Source: Solibacillus isronensis | Lineage (GTDB): Bacteria > Bacillota > Bacilli > Bacillales_A > Planococcaceae | NCBI RefSeq assembly: GCF_900168685.1 | Contig: NZ_FVZN01000014.1 | Coordinates: forward strand, 2,046,001-2,110,000 | DNA: 64,000 bases | Direction: 5' to 3' | Part shown: in pieces, positions 44,739 through 53,268 of the stretch | Layout of the letters: every line of letters starts with the position of its first letter | How positions within the stretch are numbered: the stretch's first letter is position 1 | The notes under the pieces: model-generated | The model's database searches: none | What the model was told of the DNA's origin: nothing | What the model saw: the letters and a program-made list of their open reading frames with translations, nothing else | Made by a program: the position numbers and the translations under genes

Positions 44739-45497
44739 TTTTGCGCCTCCCCAGATGCGGTTTACCCAGCTTTCAAAATAATGAATGCCTTTATCCAGTA
44801 AAAGGCCAAGTACCCCGATTACAACAATACTCGCCATGACTAAATCCAGACTTAAAGAATTTCGTGCATCGACTATCAGAAATCCTAAACCCGATTGCGC
44901 ACCGACCATTTCCCCGGCCACGAGGAAAATCCATGCAGAACCTAGCGCCATATGCAGCCCATTGGCGATCATCGGAAATGATGCCGGCAATATAATTTTC
45001 CTCATCGTCTCAAAAGGACTCATTTCAAAATTCGATGCAATGCGTAAATACGTTTTGTCGACTTTTTTAACCGCTGATACCGTCGACAATAGGACCGGGA
45101 AAAATGCAGCGATAAAAATAATAACGATTGCCGGCATATTGCCGATGCCGAACCATAAAACGATAAACGGTGACCACGCAATCGGCGAAACCGGTCGCAA
45201 TACTTGAACTACGGGATCGAGCACTTTCCATACAGCCGGCAACCTTCCTAAAATCAACCCTAACGAAATGGCTGCAACGACAGCAATCAGATAACCTGAA
45301 AAAAATCGTAATAAACTAATTTGTATATGTGCAAACAGCGAACCATCGGAAATGATCGCAAGTAATGCTTCCCCCACTTTTAAAGGCGGAGGGAAAAGTG
45401 CCGACTGATGCCCACCTATCATAATTGCAGCTTGCCAAACGACTAGTAATAATAGAAAGCCAAGTGCAATCGGGGACAATTTCTTCACTATCGCCAT
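44736..45497 (-). CDS. ABC transporter permease, sulfonate/nitrate/taurine type
   Basis: 253 residues, about six membrane helices, with the EAA-type loop region YLRIASNFEMSPFETMRKIILPASFPMIANGL. Belongs to the SsuC/TauC/NrtB permease family. Third gene of an ATPase-binding protein-permease operon read on the minus strand, 19 bases after the binding protein. The substrate cannot be read from sequence; sulfonates, nitrate, pyrimidines and thiazole precursors are all taken by this family. Confidence 0.9.
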   Translation of the reverse strand: MAIVKKLSPIALGFLLLLVVWQAAIMIGGHQSALFPPPLKVGEALLAIISDGSLFAHIQISLLRFFSGYLIAVVAAISLGLILGRLPAVWKVLDPVVQVLRPVSPIAWSPFIVLWFGIGNMPAIVIIFIAAFFPVLLSTVSAVKKVDKTYLRIASNFEMSPFETMRKIILPASFPMIANGLHMALGSAWIFLVAGEMVGAQSGLGFLIVDARNSLSLDLVMASIVVIGVLGLLLDKGIHYFESWVNRIWGGAK

Positions 45498-45516
45498 AAT
45501 ATCCCTCCGTCCTCTA

Positions 45517-46458
45517 CTAATTTACAAAGCTAGCATCAACAAAATCTTCATAGGAAGGCGGGTTTTCGGATAATCCCATTTCCAGTAATGCATCACGTAA
45601 AATCGCATAACTGTCTTGTTCAATGCTTAAATTGTCGTACGAAATCCAATCTAATGAAATATCCAGTACATTTTCTTCAACTGTTAAATATTGACCAACG
45701 ACTTCATGCATATGGTCGTCTTTCCCTTGTGCAAGCTCTCCGCCTGCTACATAGTCATCGACAAACTTCCCTGCCAATTCTTTATTGTCTTTAATAAACT
45801 GACCGCGCAATACTAAACCGCAATCAATTGAATCTTGCCAAATTTCTTCTGACTGATAAAGCACTTTCCCGTTTTCCAATGCAACGGATATCGCACCGAA
45901 TGGCTCAGCAACTACATAACCAGCAATACGCCCTTCCGCTAAAGCTGCAGGCATTTCCGCTGGCGGCAATTCGATAACATCTACTTCATCGTAAGCAATA
46001 CCATGTTTTTTCAGCATTTCATACAGCAAAATATTATGTGTTGAAAATCTGCTTGGTATCGCAAAAGATTTCCCTTTCAGTTCTTCCACAGATTTTATAT
46101 CTTTACCACCGATTAATACATTGCCATCACGGTGACCAAGTGCCACTGCTTTTAGATCAATACCTTTTTCCTTTGCATTCATCGCTAGCTGGATCAATAC
46201 AGATGCACCATCAATTGCACCAGTATTCAATGCATCCATCAGCTCAGGCCAAGACCCGAATTTCACGAGCTCTAAATTGTAATCTTCATACTTTTCATCA
46301 TTCTGCATATATAACGGAACTGCATGAGTAATCGGTAAATAGCCGATTTTAATCGTTGGCTTTTCCCCGTCACCTGCAGAACTGCCTGTTTCGTTCGTCC
46401 CGCATGCCGTCAACAATGCCACGAACAGCATTGTCATGATTAACACTACCTTTTTCAT
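45517..46458 (-). CDS. ABC transporter substrate-binding lipoprotein (SsuA/NMT1-like)
   Basis: 313 residues. Lipoprotein signal with lipobox LLTAC (Cys at about 19), then TIKIGYLPITHAVPLYM, LVKFGSWPELMDALNTGAIDGASVL and FAIPSRFSTHNILLYEML, typical of NMT1/SsuA/TauA-like periplasmic-binding proteins. AGGAGG precedes ATG 46458. Middle gene of the importer operon. The ligand is unknown; proximity to a monooxygenase-like flavoprotein points weakly to a sulfonate or other organosulfur compound. Confidence 0.92.
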   Translation of the reverse strand: MKKVVLIMTMLFVALLTACGTNETGSSAGDGEKPTIKIGYLPITHAVPLYMQNDEKYEDYNLELVKFGSWPELMDALNTGAIDGASVLIQLAMNAKEKGIDLKAVALGHRDGNVLIGGKDIKSVEELKGKSFAIPSRFSTHNILLYEMLKKHGIAYDEVDVIELPPAEMPAALAEGRIAGYVVAEPFGAISVALENGKVLYQSEEIWQDSIDCGLVLRGQFIKDNKELAGKFVDDYVAGGELAQGKDDHMHEVVGQYLTVEENVLDISLDWISYDNLSIEQDSYAILRDALLEMGLSENPPSYEDFVDASFVN

Positions 46459-46469
46459 CTACTATCCTC

Positions 46470-47246
46470 CTAAATATTGAATTCGATTGCTGCTTTATCA
46501 TGAGTAAATTGGAATTCATTGAATATAATTTCACGGTAATGCTGAAAATCCGTATCAGCACGATTCCGTTCCTTTGGTAACTTCAGCACAACTTCTTTAT
46601 GAATTTCACCAGGATTTGGCTTCATGATGAGAATGCGATCTGCTAAATAAATCGCTTCATCGATATCATGGGTTACTAATACAATCGTCATTTTCTCGCG
46701 TTGCTGGATTTGTTTCAATTCATCCTGTAAATAATAGCGTGTAAATGTATCAAGCGCTCCAAACGGTTCATCCATTAAAATAACTTCCGGTTGAATGGCA
46801 AGTGCGCGGGCTATTGCGACGCGTTGCTGCATACCGCCCGACAGCTCGCTAGGCAATGAATTTGCGCGGTCTTCCAATCCGACCATCTGCAAATAATGGG
46901 CCGCTCTTTTTGTAATTTCTGCAGTTGATAAATCTGAATTCTCAATCCCGAGCTCCACATTTTTCCGAACAGAGCGCCATGGCAGCAGTCCGTAATTTTG
47001 CATAAGCATAATACAGCGCTTACTAGGTTTTGTAACGGCAGTCCCATCAAGCAGGATCTGCCCTTGATTAATTGTTTCAAAGCCACCGATACAATTTAGC
47101 AATGTACTTTTACCGCAACCGCTTTTCCCCAGAATGGCAATTACTTCGCCGTGTTTTATATTAAAGGAAACATCTTTTAATACTGTCGGACTTTTTTCTC
47201 CATACGACTTTGAAACCTTATTAATTTCAATCTTAGCTGTCGACAA
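46470..47246 (-). CDS. ABC transporter ATP-binding protein, sulfonate/nitrate/taurine type
   Basis: 258 residues. Walker [12 protein letters not shown] (about 38), Q-loop [11 protein letters not shown], signature [16 protein letters not shown], Walker [13 protein letters not shown] and H-loop VTHDIDEA. SsuB/TauB/NrtD class. TTG start at 47246 with GGGGTGA upstream. First gene of the importer operon, 11 bases before the binding protein. Confidence 0.95.
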   Translation of the reverse strand: MSTAKIEINKVSKSYGEKSPTVLKDVSFNIKHGEVIAILGKSGCGKSTLLNCIGGFETINQGQILLDGTAVTKPSKRCIMLMQNYGLLPWRSVRKNVELGIENSDLSTAEITKRAAHYLQMVGLEDRANSLPSELSGGMQQRVAIARALAIQPEVILMDEPFGALDTFTRYYLQDELKQIQQREKMTIVLVTHDIDEAIYLADRILIMKPNPGEIHKEVVLKLPKERNRADTDFQHYREIIFNEFQFTHDKAAIEFNI

Positions 47247-47400
47247 TTACTTTTCACCCCAATACCGATTATTCAACTTGGTTTTATATTATATGAGTTA
47301 TATTATTATACTTACTTAAATAAAACAACCTTATTTTTTAATTTATTTTTATTTTCTAAAAAATAATCGGATATTTTTTGAATATAATGTAAAATAGAGC

Positions 47401-47419
47401 AATCTACTCTATGTAGATT
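47401..47419. repeat. Inverted repeat in the leader of the GNAT gene
   Basis: AATCTAC-TCTAT-GTAGATT, a perfect 7-bp inverted repeat just downstream of a TATAAT (47383-47388) and 34 bases before the start codon. Operator or leader hairpin; unproven. Confidence 0.45.
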
Positions 47420-47452
47420 TTGCATGTTTTATCGGAAAGTGAGGTTATATGA

Positions 47453-48016
47453 ATGAAAAAAGTCACATTAGTTCCACAAGCACTTAGCTATGCTAAAGAA
47501 ATCCACCGATTATCACAGGAGCCCGAAGTAAAGAATGCACTCGGACTCCCTACACAATCTTTAGAGGATACGGAAAACTTTATCATTAATACATTAATGG
47601 AGGAATCTGAAGGGAAAACTATTTCCCGTATAATATTGAATGAAAAGGACCAATTGATCGGGATTACGACACTAATGTTTATCGATCAGTCCAATAAGCA
47701 CTGCCATATCGGAAGCTGGATCGGAGTGGATTATTGGGGACAAGGCTATAATCTGGCCTCTAAAATAGAACTATTGAAAATAGCATTTGAATACCTGCAT
47801 CTTGAGGTAGTATTCGCCGGGGCACGTACAGTCAATTTACGTTCTCAAAAAGCACAGGAAAAACTCCCGTTTATATCCTTAAATATCGAACAGCAATTTC
47901 CCGAAGAACATTTGCTGCTGGAAAAAAGACAAAAGCAGCCGTGTATTTTAAATGCTGTTTTCAGGGACGACTTTCTCAACTATTTATATCCAACACAAAA
48001 AGAGCGGAAAATTTAG
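47453..48016 (+). CDS. GNAT-family N-acetyltransferase (RimJ/RimL-like)
   Basis: 187 residues. Acetyl-CoA enzyme of the ribosomal-protein-acetyltransferase-like group: SLEDTENFIINTL at the start, GITTLMFIDQSNKHCHIGSWIGVDYWGQGYN with the acetyl-CoA-binding turn at about 103, and VFAGARTVNLRSQKAQEKL. The substrate is unknown. GAGG lies eight bases before ATG 47453. The stop codon lies inside the shared terminator. Confidence 0.88.
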   Translation: MKKVTLVPQALSYAKEIHRLSQEPEVKNALGLPTQSLEDTENFIINTLMEESEGKTISRIILNEKDQLIGITTLMFIDQSNKHCHIGSWIGVDYWGQGYNLASKIELLKIAFEYLHLEVVFAGARTVNLRSQKAQEKLPFISLNIEQQFPEEHLLLEKRQKQPCILNAVFRDDFLNYLYPTQKERKI

Positions 48017-48056
48017 AGATTACTCTAATTTTCCGCTCTTTTTTATTTTTTTTAGT
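48001..48056. terminator. Bidirectional terminator
   Basis: AGAGCGGAAAATT...AATTTTCCGCTCT stem (48001-48039) with an inner AGAG/CTCT pairing and TTTTTTATTTTTTTT on the right. Shared by the GNAT gene and cstA. Confidence 0.9.
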
Positions 48057-49845
48057 TAGCAGTTGCTTGTTTTGTGAAACGAGGATGTGCCCAAAGTTCA
48101 CGCCATTTTATGAATGATGTAATTACAATAATCAATCCTAATGTCAGCATTATAATCGATAAAATACCGTTTAAAATATTGTAACCACCGGCCATTTCGT
48201 TCCAGTAAACATTTTTCACCATCCAGAATCCTGCTACGTTTACCGTAATATATAAATACACTAACGGAATAAAGCAAGTTAAAACATAAATTCGTTTATC
48301 TGCTACTTTCAACACGAATGTTACACCACATACTAAACCAATGGAAGCCATCAACTGATTGGATACACCGAATAATGCCCAGACAGAAGCGATATCCCCT
48401 GAATTTAATAAGTATCCCCACATGATACAGGCCAATGCACTTGCCCCAATTGCCCCGGGAAGCCAATCCGTCTTCTTCAGCGGCTTATACACATTTCCTA
48501 AAAAGTCTTGAATTAAGTAACGTGCTGTACGTGTACCTGCATCAATTGCAGTTAAAATAAATACAGCTTCAAACATAATAACAAATTGATAGAAGTAAGC
48601 CGTTAGATGGCTAAACCATTCTACCCCTGAAAATATGGATGCCATACCGACTGCAAGTGTTACGGCACCACCAGTACGTCCCTCTAAATCCATACCAATC
48701 GCTTCTGAAAGCACCGGTAAATCAACTACTGTCATTCCTAATTTTGCGAATGCTTCAGGTGATGAGTTAATCGCAAAGTAATCTGCAGGATGTAATACAG
48801 TTGCAGCGATCAGTGCCATTACCCCAACGACACATTCTACGAGCATTGCACCAAAACCAACTACGCGAATATCATCCCAACGATTTAACATTTTCGGTGT
48901 AGTTCCTGATCCAACAAATGCGTGGAAACCGGAAATAGCTCCACAAGCGATTGTAATCGAAACGAATGGCCATACCGGACCAGCAACGATCGGACCGCCT
49001 CCCAGGAAGTCTGGAATAATTGCAGGGAACTGAATTGCAGGGTTAATAATAAACACACCAATGATTAAAGCAACAAATACTCCTATTTTCATGAAACTGC
49101 TTAAATAATCGCGAGGTGCCAATAAGAACCATACTGGTAAAGCAGCCGCAAAGAAAGCATAAATCGGCAATATAATTGATAATGTTTCACGATCTAATGT
49201 TAGTACATCACCTAACCAAGTCCCTTGAATAGACGGTCCGTAGAAAACGGCTCCAATAAGGAGGATGACCCCAAGTATTGTTGAAATCTTCAAGTTACCT
49301 GTGAATTTATTGATTAGACCCATGAGCATTGCAATCGGTATTGTTGCGGCAACTGCAAATGTTCCCCAAGGGTTTTCTGCTAAAGCTCCTAAAATAACCA
49401 TTGATAAACCAGCCATTGTAATTGTAATAATGAATAGCATCGCTAATCCTGTACAAAAACCAGCGACAGGCCCAAGTTCTTCACGCATTACTTCCGATAA
49501 TGACTTCCCGCCTTTTGTCATCGAAGCAAATAATACAACAGCATCGTGTACAGCTCCCCCAATAACAGCACCAATTAATAACCAAAGGTAACCCGGTAAA
49601 TAACCAAATTGCGCGGCTAAAATTGGTCCAACTAACGGTCCTGCAGCTGCAATTGCTGCAAAGTGATGCCCGAAAGCTACCCAACGATTTGTCGGAACGT
49701 AATCTTGTCCGTCATTTTTTTCGTTTGCAGGTGTTGGCGTATCTTCATTAATCTTTAATACTTTTTTTGTAAAGAAAATTCCGTAAAAACGATAGGCAAT
49801 TACTAAAATACATATTGCCCCAATTACTAGTGTAATCGCATTCAT
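48052..49845 (-). CDS. cstA: Carbon starvation protein CstA (pyruvate/peptide transporter family)
   Basis: 597 residues with some fifteen membrane helices. The conserved N-terminal stretch DYVPTNRWVAFGHHFAAIAAAGPLVGPILAAQ and GAVHDAVVLFASMTKGGKSL identify the CstA family; members import pyruvate or peptides in E. coli. ATG 49845, with GGGGGAAAG upstream. Faces the KGG stress gene across a 367-base gap. No cre site was recognised, although a near-palindrome TTGTTGTA-A-TATAACAA lies at 49873-49889. Confidence 0.95.
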   Translation of the reverse strand: MNAITLVIGAICILVIAYRFYGIFFTKKVLKINEDTPTPANEKNDGQDYVPTNRWVAFGHHFAAIAAAGPLVGPILAAQFGYLPGYLWLLIGAVIGGAVHDAVVLFASMTKGGKSLSEVMREELGPVAGFCTGLAMLFIITITMAGLSMVILGALAENPWGTFAVAATIPIAMLMGLINKFTGNLKISTILGVILLIGAVFYGPSIQGTWLGDVLTLDRETLSIILPIYAFFAAALPVWFLLAPRDYLSSFMKIGVFVALIIGVFIINPAIQFPAIIPDFLGGGPIVAGPVWPFVSITIACGAISGFHAFVGSGTTPKMLNRWDDIRVVGFGAMLVECVVGVMALIAATVLHPADYFAINSSPEAFAKLGMTVVDLPVLSEAIGMDLEGRTGGAVTLAVGMASIFSGVEWFSHLTAYFYQFVIMFEAVFILTAIDAGTRTARYLIQDFLGNVYKPLKKTDWLPGAIGASALACIMWGYLLNSGDIASVWALFGVSNQLMASIGLVCGVTFVLKVADKRIYVLTCFIPLVYLYITVNVAGFWMVKNVYWNEMAGGYNILNGILSIIMLTLGLIIVITSFIKWRELWAHPRFTKQATAN

Positions 49846-50132
49846 TTCACTTTCCCCCTATGTATCTCTCTTTTGTTGTAATATAACAATAACAAAAACA
49901 AGAACTGTTGTATCACAATATTTAAAATTAACTGAAAATTATGCATAATAGCTATTTTATCATACTAGATCACCGAAATTGCGTAAATTATCGAAATAAT
50001 AGAAATATATCCCCCTTATAATGCTTTACATACCTGTGTTATATTAAGTTTCTCTTCTAAATAATGAACTACATTTTTTGTTTCTGATAACTTTACATCA
50101 TTTTTTTGTAATATAAATGAAATATAATTAAT
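49846..50132. other. AT-rich intergenic region between cstA and the KGG stress gene
   Basis: No supported gene on either strand. A near-palindrome (8-1-8, one mismatch) lies at 49873-49889, close to the cstA start, and could be an operator. The right end leads into the sigma-B promoter of the next gene. Confidence 0.5.
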
Positions 50133-50157
50133 GTTTAATATAAAGTGAGATGGGAAT
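50133..50157 (+). promoter_or_regulatory. Sigma-B type promoter of the KGG protein gene
   Basis: GTTTAA (50133-50138), 13 bases, GGGAAT (50152-50157). The sigma-B consensus is GTTTAA-N12/14-GGGTAT, so only one base differs. Confidence 0.75.
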
Positions 50158-50212
50158 TTAACTAGTAAGCTTAGCAATAAGCTAATAAATTTTCACTAGG
50201 AGGATGTAAGAA

Positions 50213-50503
50213 ATGGCTAACAACAACAAACGTAATCAGAATCAGAATGACGGATCAATGACGGTTCAAGAAGCGGGTCGTAAAGGCGGAGAAGCTACAT
50301 CTAATAACCATGGTAGAGAATTTTATGAAGAAATCGGCCGTAAAGGTGGAGAAGCGAGCAGCGGAAACAACCAAAACGGTAATAACAACAATAACAACAA
50401 CAGTGGTGGCAAAATGAGCCGCGAAGAAGCTGGCCGCAAAGGCGGAGAAGCAAGCCGTAAAAACAATAACAGTAACAACAACAACAACAAAAATAACTCA
50501 TAA
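50213..50503 (+). CDS. KGG-repeat general stress protein (GsiB-like)
   Basis: 96 residues, very hydrophilic and Asn-rich, with no predicted membrane or folded domain. Three KGG repeats, AGRKGGEATSNN, IGRKGGEASSGN and AGRKGGEASRKN, are separated by poly-Asn linkers. This is the architecture of GsiB and related LEA-like desiccation/stress proteins, which are classic sigma-B targets. AGGAGG lies upstream of ATG 50213. The sigma-B-type promoter fits. Confidence 0.92.
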   Translation: MANNNKRNQNQNDGSMTVQEAGRKGGEATSNNHGREFYEEIGRKGGEASSGNNQNGNNNNNNNSGGKMSREEAGRKGGEASRKNNNSNNNNNKNNS

Positions 50504-50568
50504 TTATTTAATTAACCTTGAAGATAGGTTAATGCAAGGTGTAAATATTAATAATTTACATTAATAAA

Positions 50569-50608
50569 GGATGTTTGCCGTTTAGAAGAATGGCAAACAT
50601 CCTTTTTT
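50569..50608 (+). terminator. Terminator after the KGG gene
   Basis: Perfect 11-bp stem GGATGTTTGCC / GGCAAACATCC (50569-50579 with 50592-50602), then TTTTTTG. Confidence 0.93.
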
Positions 50609-50670
50609 GCATTCTTTTACTCGCTCATCCAATATTTCTCTCCAACAGCATACATAACCAAACAAATTAC

Positions 50671-50699
50671 TTGAAAATATTATACAGGAATTATATATT
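50671..50699 (+). promoter_or_regulatory. Candidate sigma-A promoter of the HELGH protein gene
   Basis: TTGAAA (50671-50676), 17 bases, TATATT (50694-50699). A small hairpin, GCTTGC...GCGAGC-type, lies in the leader near 50707-50728. Confidence 0.55.
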
Positions 50700-50772
50700 A
50701 TTTTATGCTTGCTTTATTTAAGCGAGCGTTTTATTGTGTTTTCTTATTTATTTTATATATATAGAAAAGGAA

Positions 50773-51336
50773 ATGAGCGCATACATGCAACAATCTACAA
50801 ACGAATTTTTATATGAATTAATTTATTCCACTATAAAAGCTACCGGCCTCAATACAATGTTGGAAGAGGATCATACCGGAGTAAATATGAGCTATAACTT
50901 TATAACAAATGTTGTTAGTTTTGATGCAAAACGTTTAGTAAAAGCAGCTGGAGAACTATCAAGCATACCATTTGATCAATATGTAAAAACCATTACACTT
51001 CATGAACTAGGTCATGCGATTGACCGTCCTGCACTAGATGCTTCTTTAACTAGAACCCTCGATTATTTTGATATGCGAGATCAATACTCTAATAAAGAAA
51101 TTTTTAATAATCCCGATTTATTAGGTATGATTATTGAAGAACATCAAATGAACATTGCTTTTGAAGAAACAGCATGGGCTAATGCAGAAATCCTGAATCA
51201 AAAATTACAGTTCATCGATCAAAATTCATTTGAAATGATAAAAAAACATAGCCTTTCCACATATATTAGGAATTATGAAGAAGATTTGGCGGCTTACAAA
51301 CAGCTACTGGAACAAACAGAGCTTCAGCCTGCTTAA
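50773..51336 (+). CDS. Small HExxH (HELGH) protein, possible metallopeptidase
   Basis: 187 residues from ATG 50773; an ATG at 50785 and an opening at 50734 are also in frame and the start is uncertain. The only clear motif is TLHELGHAID (His77, Glu78, His81), the zinc-peptidase HExxH form. A downstream IIEEHQMNIAFEETAWANAE could supply a third ligand (Glu). No signal peptide or membrane helix is seen, so it is probably cytoplasmic. Short cytoplasmic HExxH proteins include phage ImmA-type and gluzincin-like families; I cannot place this one. Stands alone between two strong terminators. Confidence 0.7.
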   Translation: MSAYMQQSTNEFLYELIYSTIKATGLNTMLEEDHTGVNMSYNFITNVVSFDAKRLVKAAGELSSIPFDQYVKTITLHELGHAIDRPALDASLTRTLDYFDMRDQYSNKEIFNNPDLLGMIIEEHQMNIAFEETAWANAEILNQKLQFIDQNSFEMIKKHSLSTYIRNYEEDLAAYKQLLEQTELQPA

Positions 51337-51383
51337 TTTTAGTGAGCCCAAACAAAAAAAGAATAAAATGCATGTAATAAAAC

Positions 51384-51428
51384 AACGATCTTGAAAGCGA
51401 ACATTTCCTTTCAAGATCGTTTTTCTGT
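51384..51428. terminator. Bidirectional terminator
   Basis: Perfect 14-bp stem AACGATCTTGAAAG / CTTTCAAGATCGTT (51384-51397 with 51408-51421), 10-base loop, T-run on the right. Shared by the HELGH gene and the RNase J gene. Confidence 0.92.
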
Positions 51429-51440
51429 AATAATTTAATT

Positions 51441-53105
51441 TTATATTTCAATAATTATCGGCAAAATCATTGGCTTTTTCATTTTTAATGTAAAGATATA
51501 TTGATCTACCGCGTGTTTAATCGCTTTTTTCATAGCAAAAGGATTGGCTTCATTAAAGTTTTCTACAGCTGCTTGAGCAATTTCGTTAATATCATTTATT
51601 AATCCTTCTGACTCCCTTGCATAGACGAATCCGCGCGAAATACTGTACGGACCTGAAATTATGGAACCATCGAATTTACTGATTGTGACAACAATAACTA
51701 GCATCCCATCTTCGGAAAGCTGCTTTCGATCCCGCAGTACAATTTCACCGACTTCATCACTTCCAGTACCATCCACATACGTGTCTCCCGCCGGAATTGC
51801 ACGTGTTTGCCGTGCTTCCCCGCCTTTAATATCAACTATTTCACCATTTTTCAAGATAAATGTATGCCCTTTTTCAACTCCAACCGCTTCCGCCAATGAA
51901 CGATGAATATGAAGCATGCGGTATTCTCCATGAATCGGAATAAAATATTTTGGCTTCATCAGTGTCAGCATCATTTTTAAATCTTCTTGATAGCCATGTC
52001 CAGATACGTGCATACCGGTAATGCTTGAATTTCCGTAAACTACATTTGCGCCAAGCTGAAACAGATTATCTACTATTTTTGAAACGTCTTTTTCATTTCC
52101 CGGTATAGGAGAAGCTGCGAAAATTACCGTATCGCCTTGGACAACTTTGACATCTCGATTACGACCAGTTGAAAGTCGGGAAAGAGCAGCTAATGGTTCC
52201 CCTTGGCTTCCTGTACATAAAATTACTGCCCGTTCCGGCGGTAACTCTTTTAACTCTCTTGGTTCGATAAGCATCCAGCCTGGAATATCCAAGTACCCTA
52301 GTCGCATCGCTACAGATGTAACATTGACCATGCTGCGACCTAATAATACAATTTTCCGATTCGTCTTTTTGGCTGCTTCGACAATTTGATGAATACGATT
52401 CACATTGGATGCAAATGTAGAAATAAAGATTTTTCCGGTCGCCCTTTGAAACGCCTCATCCAAATGACGTCCAATTACTTGCTCGGATGGTGTAAATCCC
52501 GGACGTTCAGCGTTTGTACTTTCGGAAATAAGCGCAAGCACCCCTTCTGAACCGAGTGCTGCCATTTTGTGAATATCCGACGTTTGATCATTAACAGGTG
52601 TAAAATCAAATTTAAAATCTCCTGTATGAATGACTTTTCCTTCAGGTGTATGAAAAACAATCCCTAAACAGTCAGGGATACTGTGACTCGTCTTAAAGAA
52701 TGTAAGTGATAATTGGTCGAAACTAATTTTCGATTCTGCATTAATCTCATTTAATTCTGAATCACGGAGCAATTTATGCTCCTTTAATTTCAATTCAATT
52801 AAGCCAAGTGTAAATCTGGTAGCGTATATCGGCATATTAATTTTTCTCAACAAATACGGGATACCGCCAATATGGTCTTCATGTCCATGTGTTACAACTA
52901 AAGCTTTGATTTTATGTTTATTTTCCTCCAAATAACTTAAATCCGGGATAATCAAATCAACACCTAATAAACTTTGATCCGCAAATTTCCCGCCACAGTC
53001 AACAATAACCAATTCTTCTCCATATTCAATGACATACATATTTTTTCCGATTTCATTAATACCGCCGAGTGCGAAGATGGATAGTGTGTTTTCAGTATTT
53101 AGCAA
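51441..53105 (-). CDS. rnjA: Ribonuclease J (RNase J1-like)
   Basis: 554-residue metallo-beta-lactamase/beta-CASP RNase with 5'-3' exonuclease and endonuclease activity. THGHEDHIGG (His73, His75, Asp77, His78), HTGDFKFDF, the beta-CASP segment FISTFASNVNRIHQI, GRSMVNV, and HVSGHGYQEDL, followed by the C-terminal domain. TTG 53105 with AGGAGG eight bases upstream. The HGHEDH motif is the active RnjA form, but the sequence diverges from typical RnjA near the start (IVDCGGKFADQSLLGVD), so it could be an additional paralogue. The symbol follows the motif, not certainty. Confidence 0.88.
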   Translation of the reverse strand: MLNTENTLSIFALGGINEIGKNMYVIEYGEELVIVDCGGKFADQSLLGVDLIIPDLSYLEENKHKIKALVVTHGHEDHIGGIPYLLRKINMPIYATRFTLGLIELKLKEHKLLRDSELNEINAESKISFDQLSLTFFKTSHSIPDCLGIVFHTPEGKVIHTGDFKFDFTPVNDQTSDIHKMAALGSEGVLALISESTNAERPGFTPSEQVIGRHLDEAFQRATGKIFISTFASNVNRIHQIVEAAKKTNRKIVLLGRSMVNVTSVAMRLGYLDIPGWMLIEPRELKELPPERAVILCTGSQGEPLAALSRLSTGRNRDVKVVQGDTVIFAASPIPGNEKDVSKIVDNLFQLGANVVYGNSSITGMHVSGHGYQEDLKMMLTLMKPKYFIPIHGEYRMLHIHRSLAEAVGVEKGHTFILKNGEIVDIKGGEARQTRAIPAGDTYVDGTGSDEVGEIVLRDRKQLSEDGMLVIVVTISKFDGSIISGPYSISRGFVYARESEGLINDINEIAQAAVENFNEANPFAMKKAIKHAVDQYIFTLKMKKPMILPIIIEI

Positions 53106-53268
53106 CTTCGAGTCCTCCTATAGGATGGATATTTTTATGTGTGCATAAAATTTCGCCTTATACACTAGTATTTCTAATTTAAAACGAAACTATACGAAAG
53201 CAGTTCACGATGTTTTGAAATAATTCATCTTATTTCGCCCATACTAATATTGAAAGGAATTGATTACG

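Noticed and set aside
49873-49889. Near-palindrome before cstA considered as a catabolite (cre) site.
   Set aside because: It does not match the CcpA cre consensus (WTGNAANCGNWNNCW); only its symmetry is notable.
50301-50501. A Cys/Tyr-rich frame on the minus strand opposite the KGG gene.
   Set aside because: It is the complement of the Asn-codon repeats; it has no ribosome site and an implausible composition.
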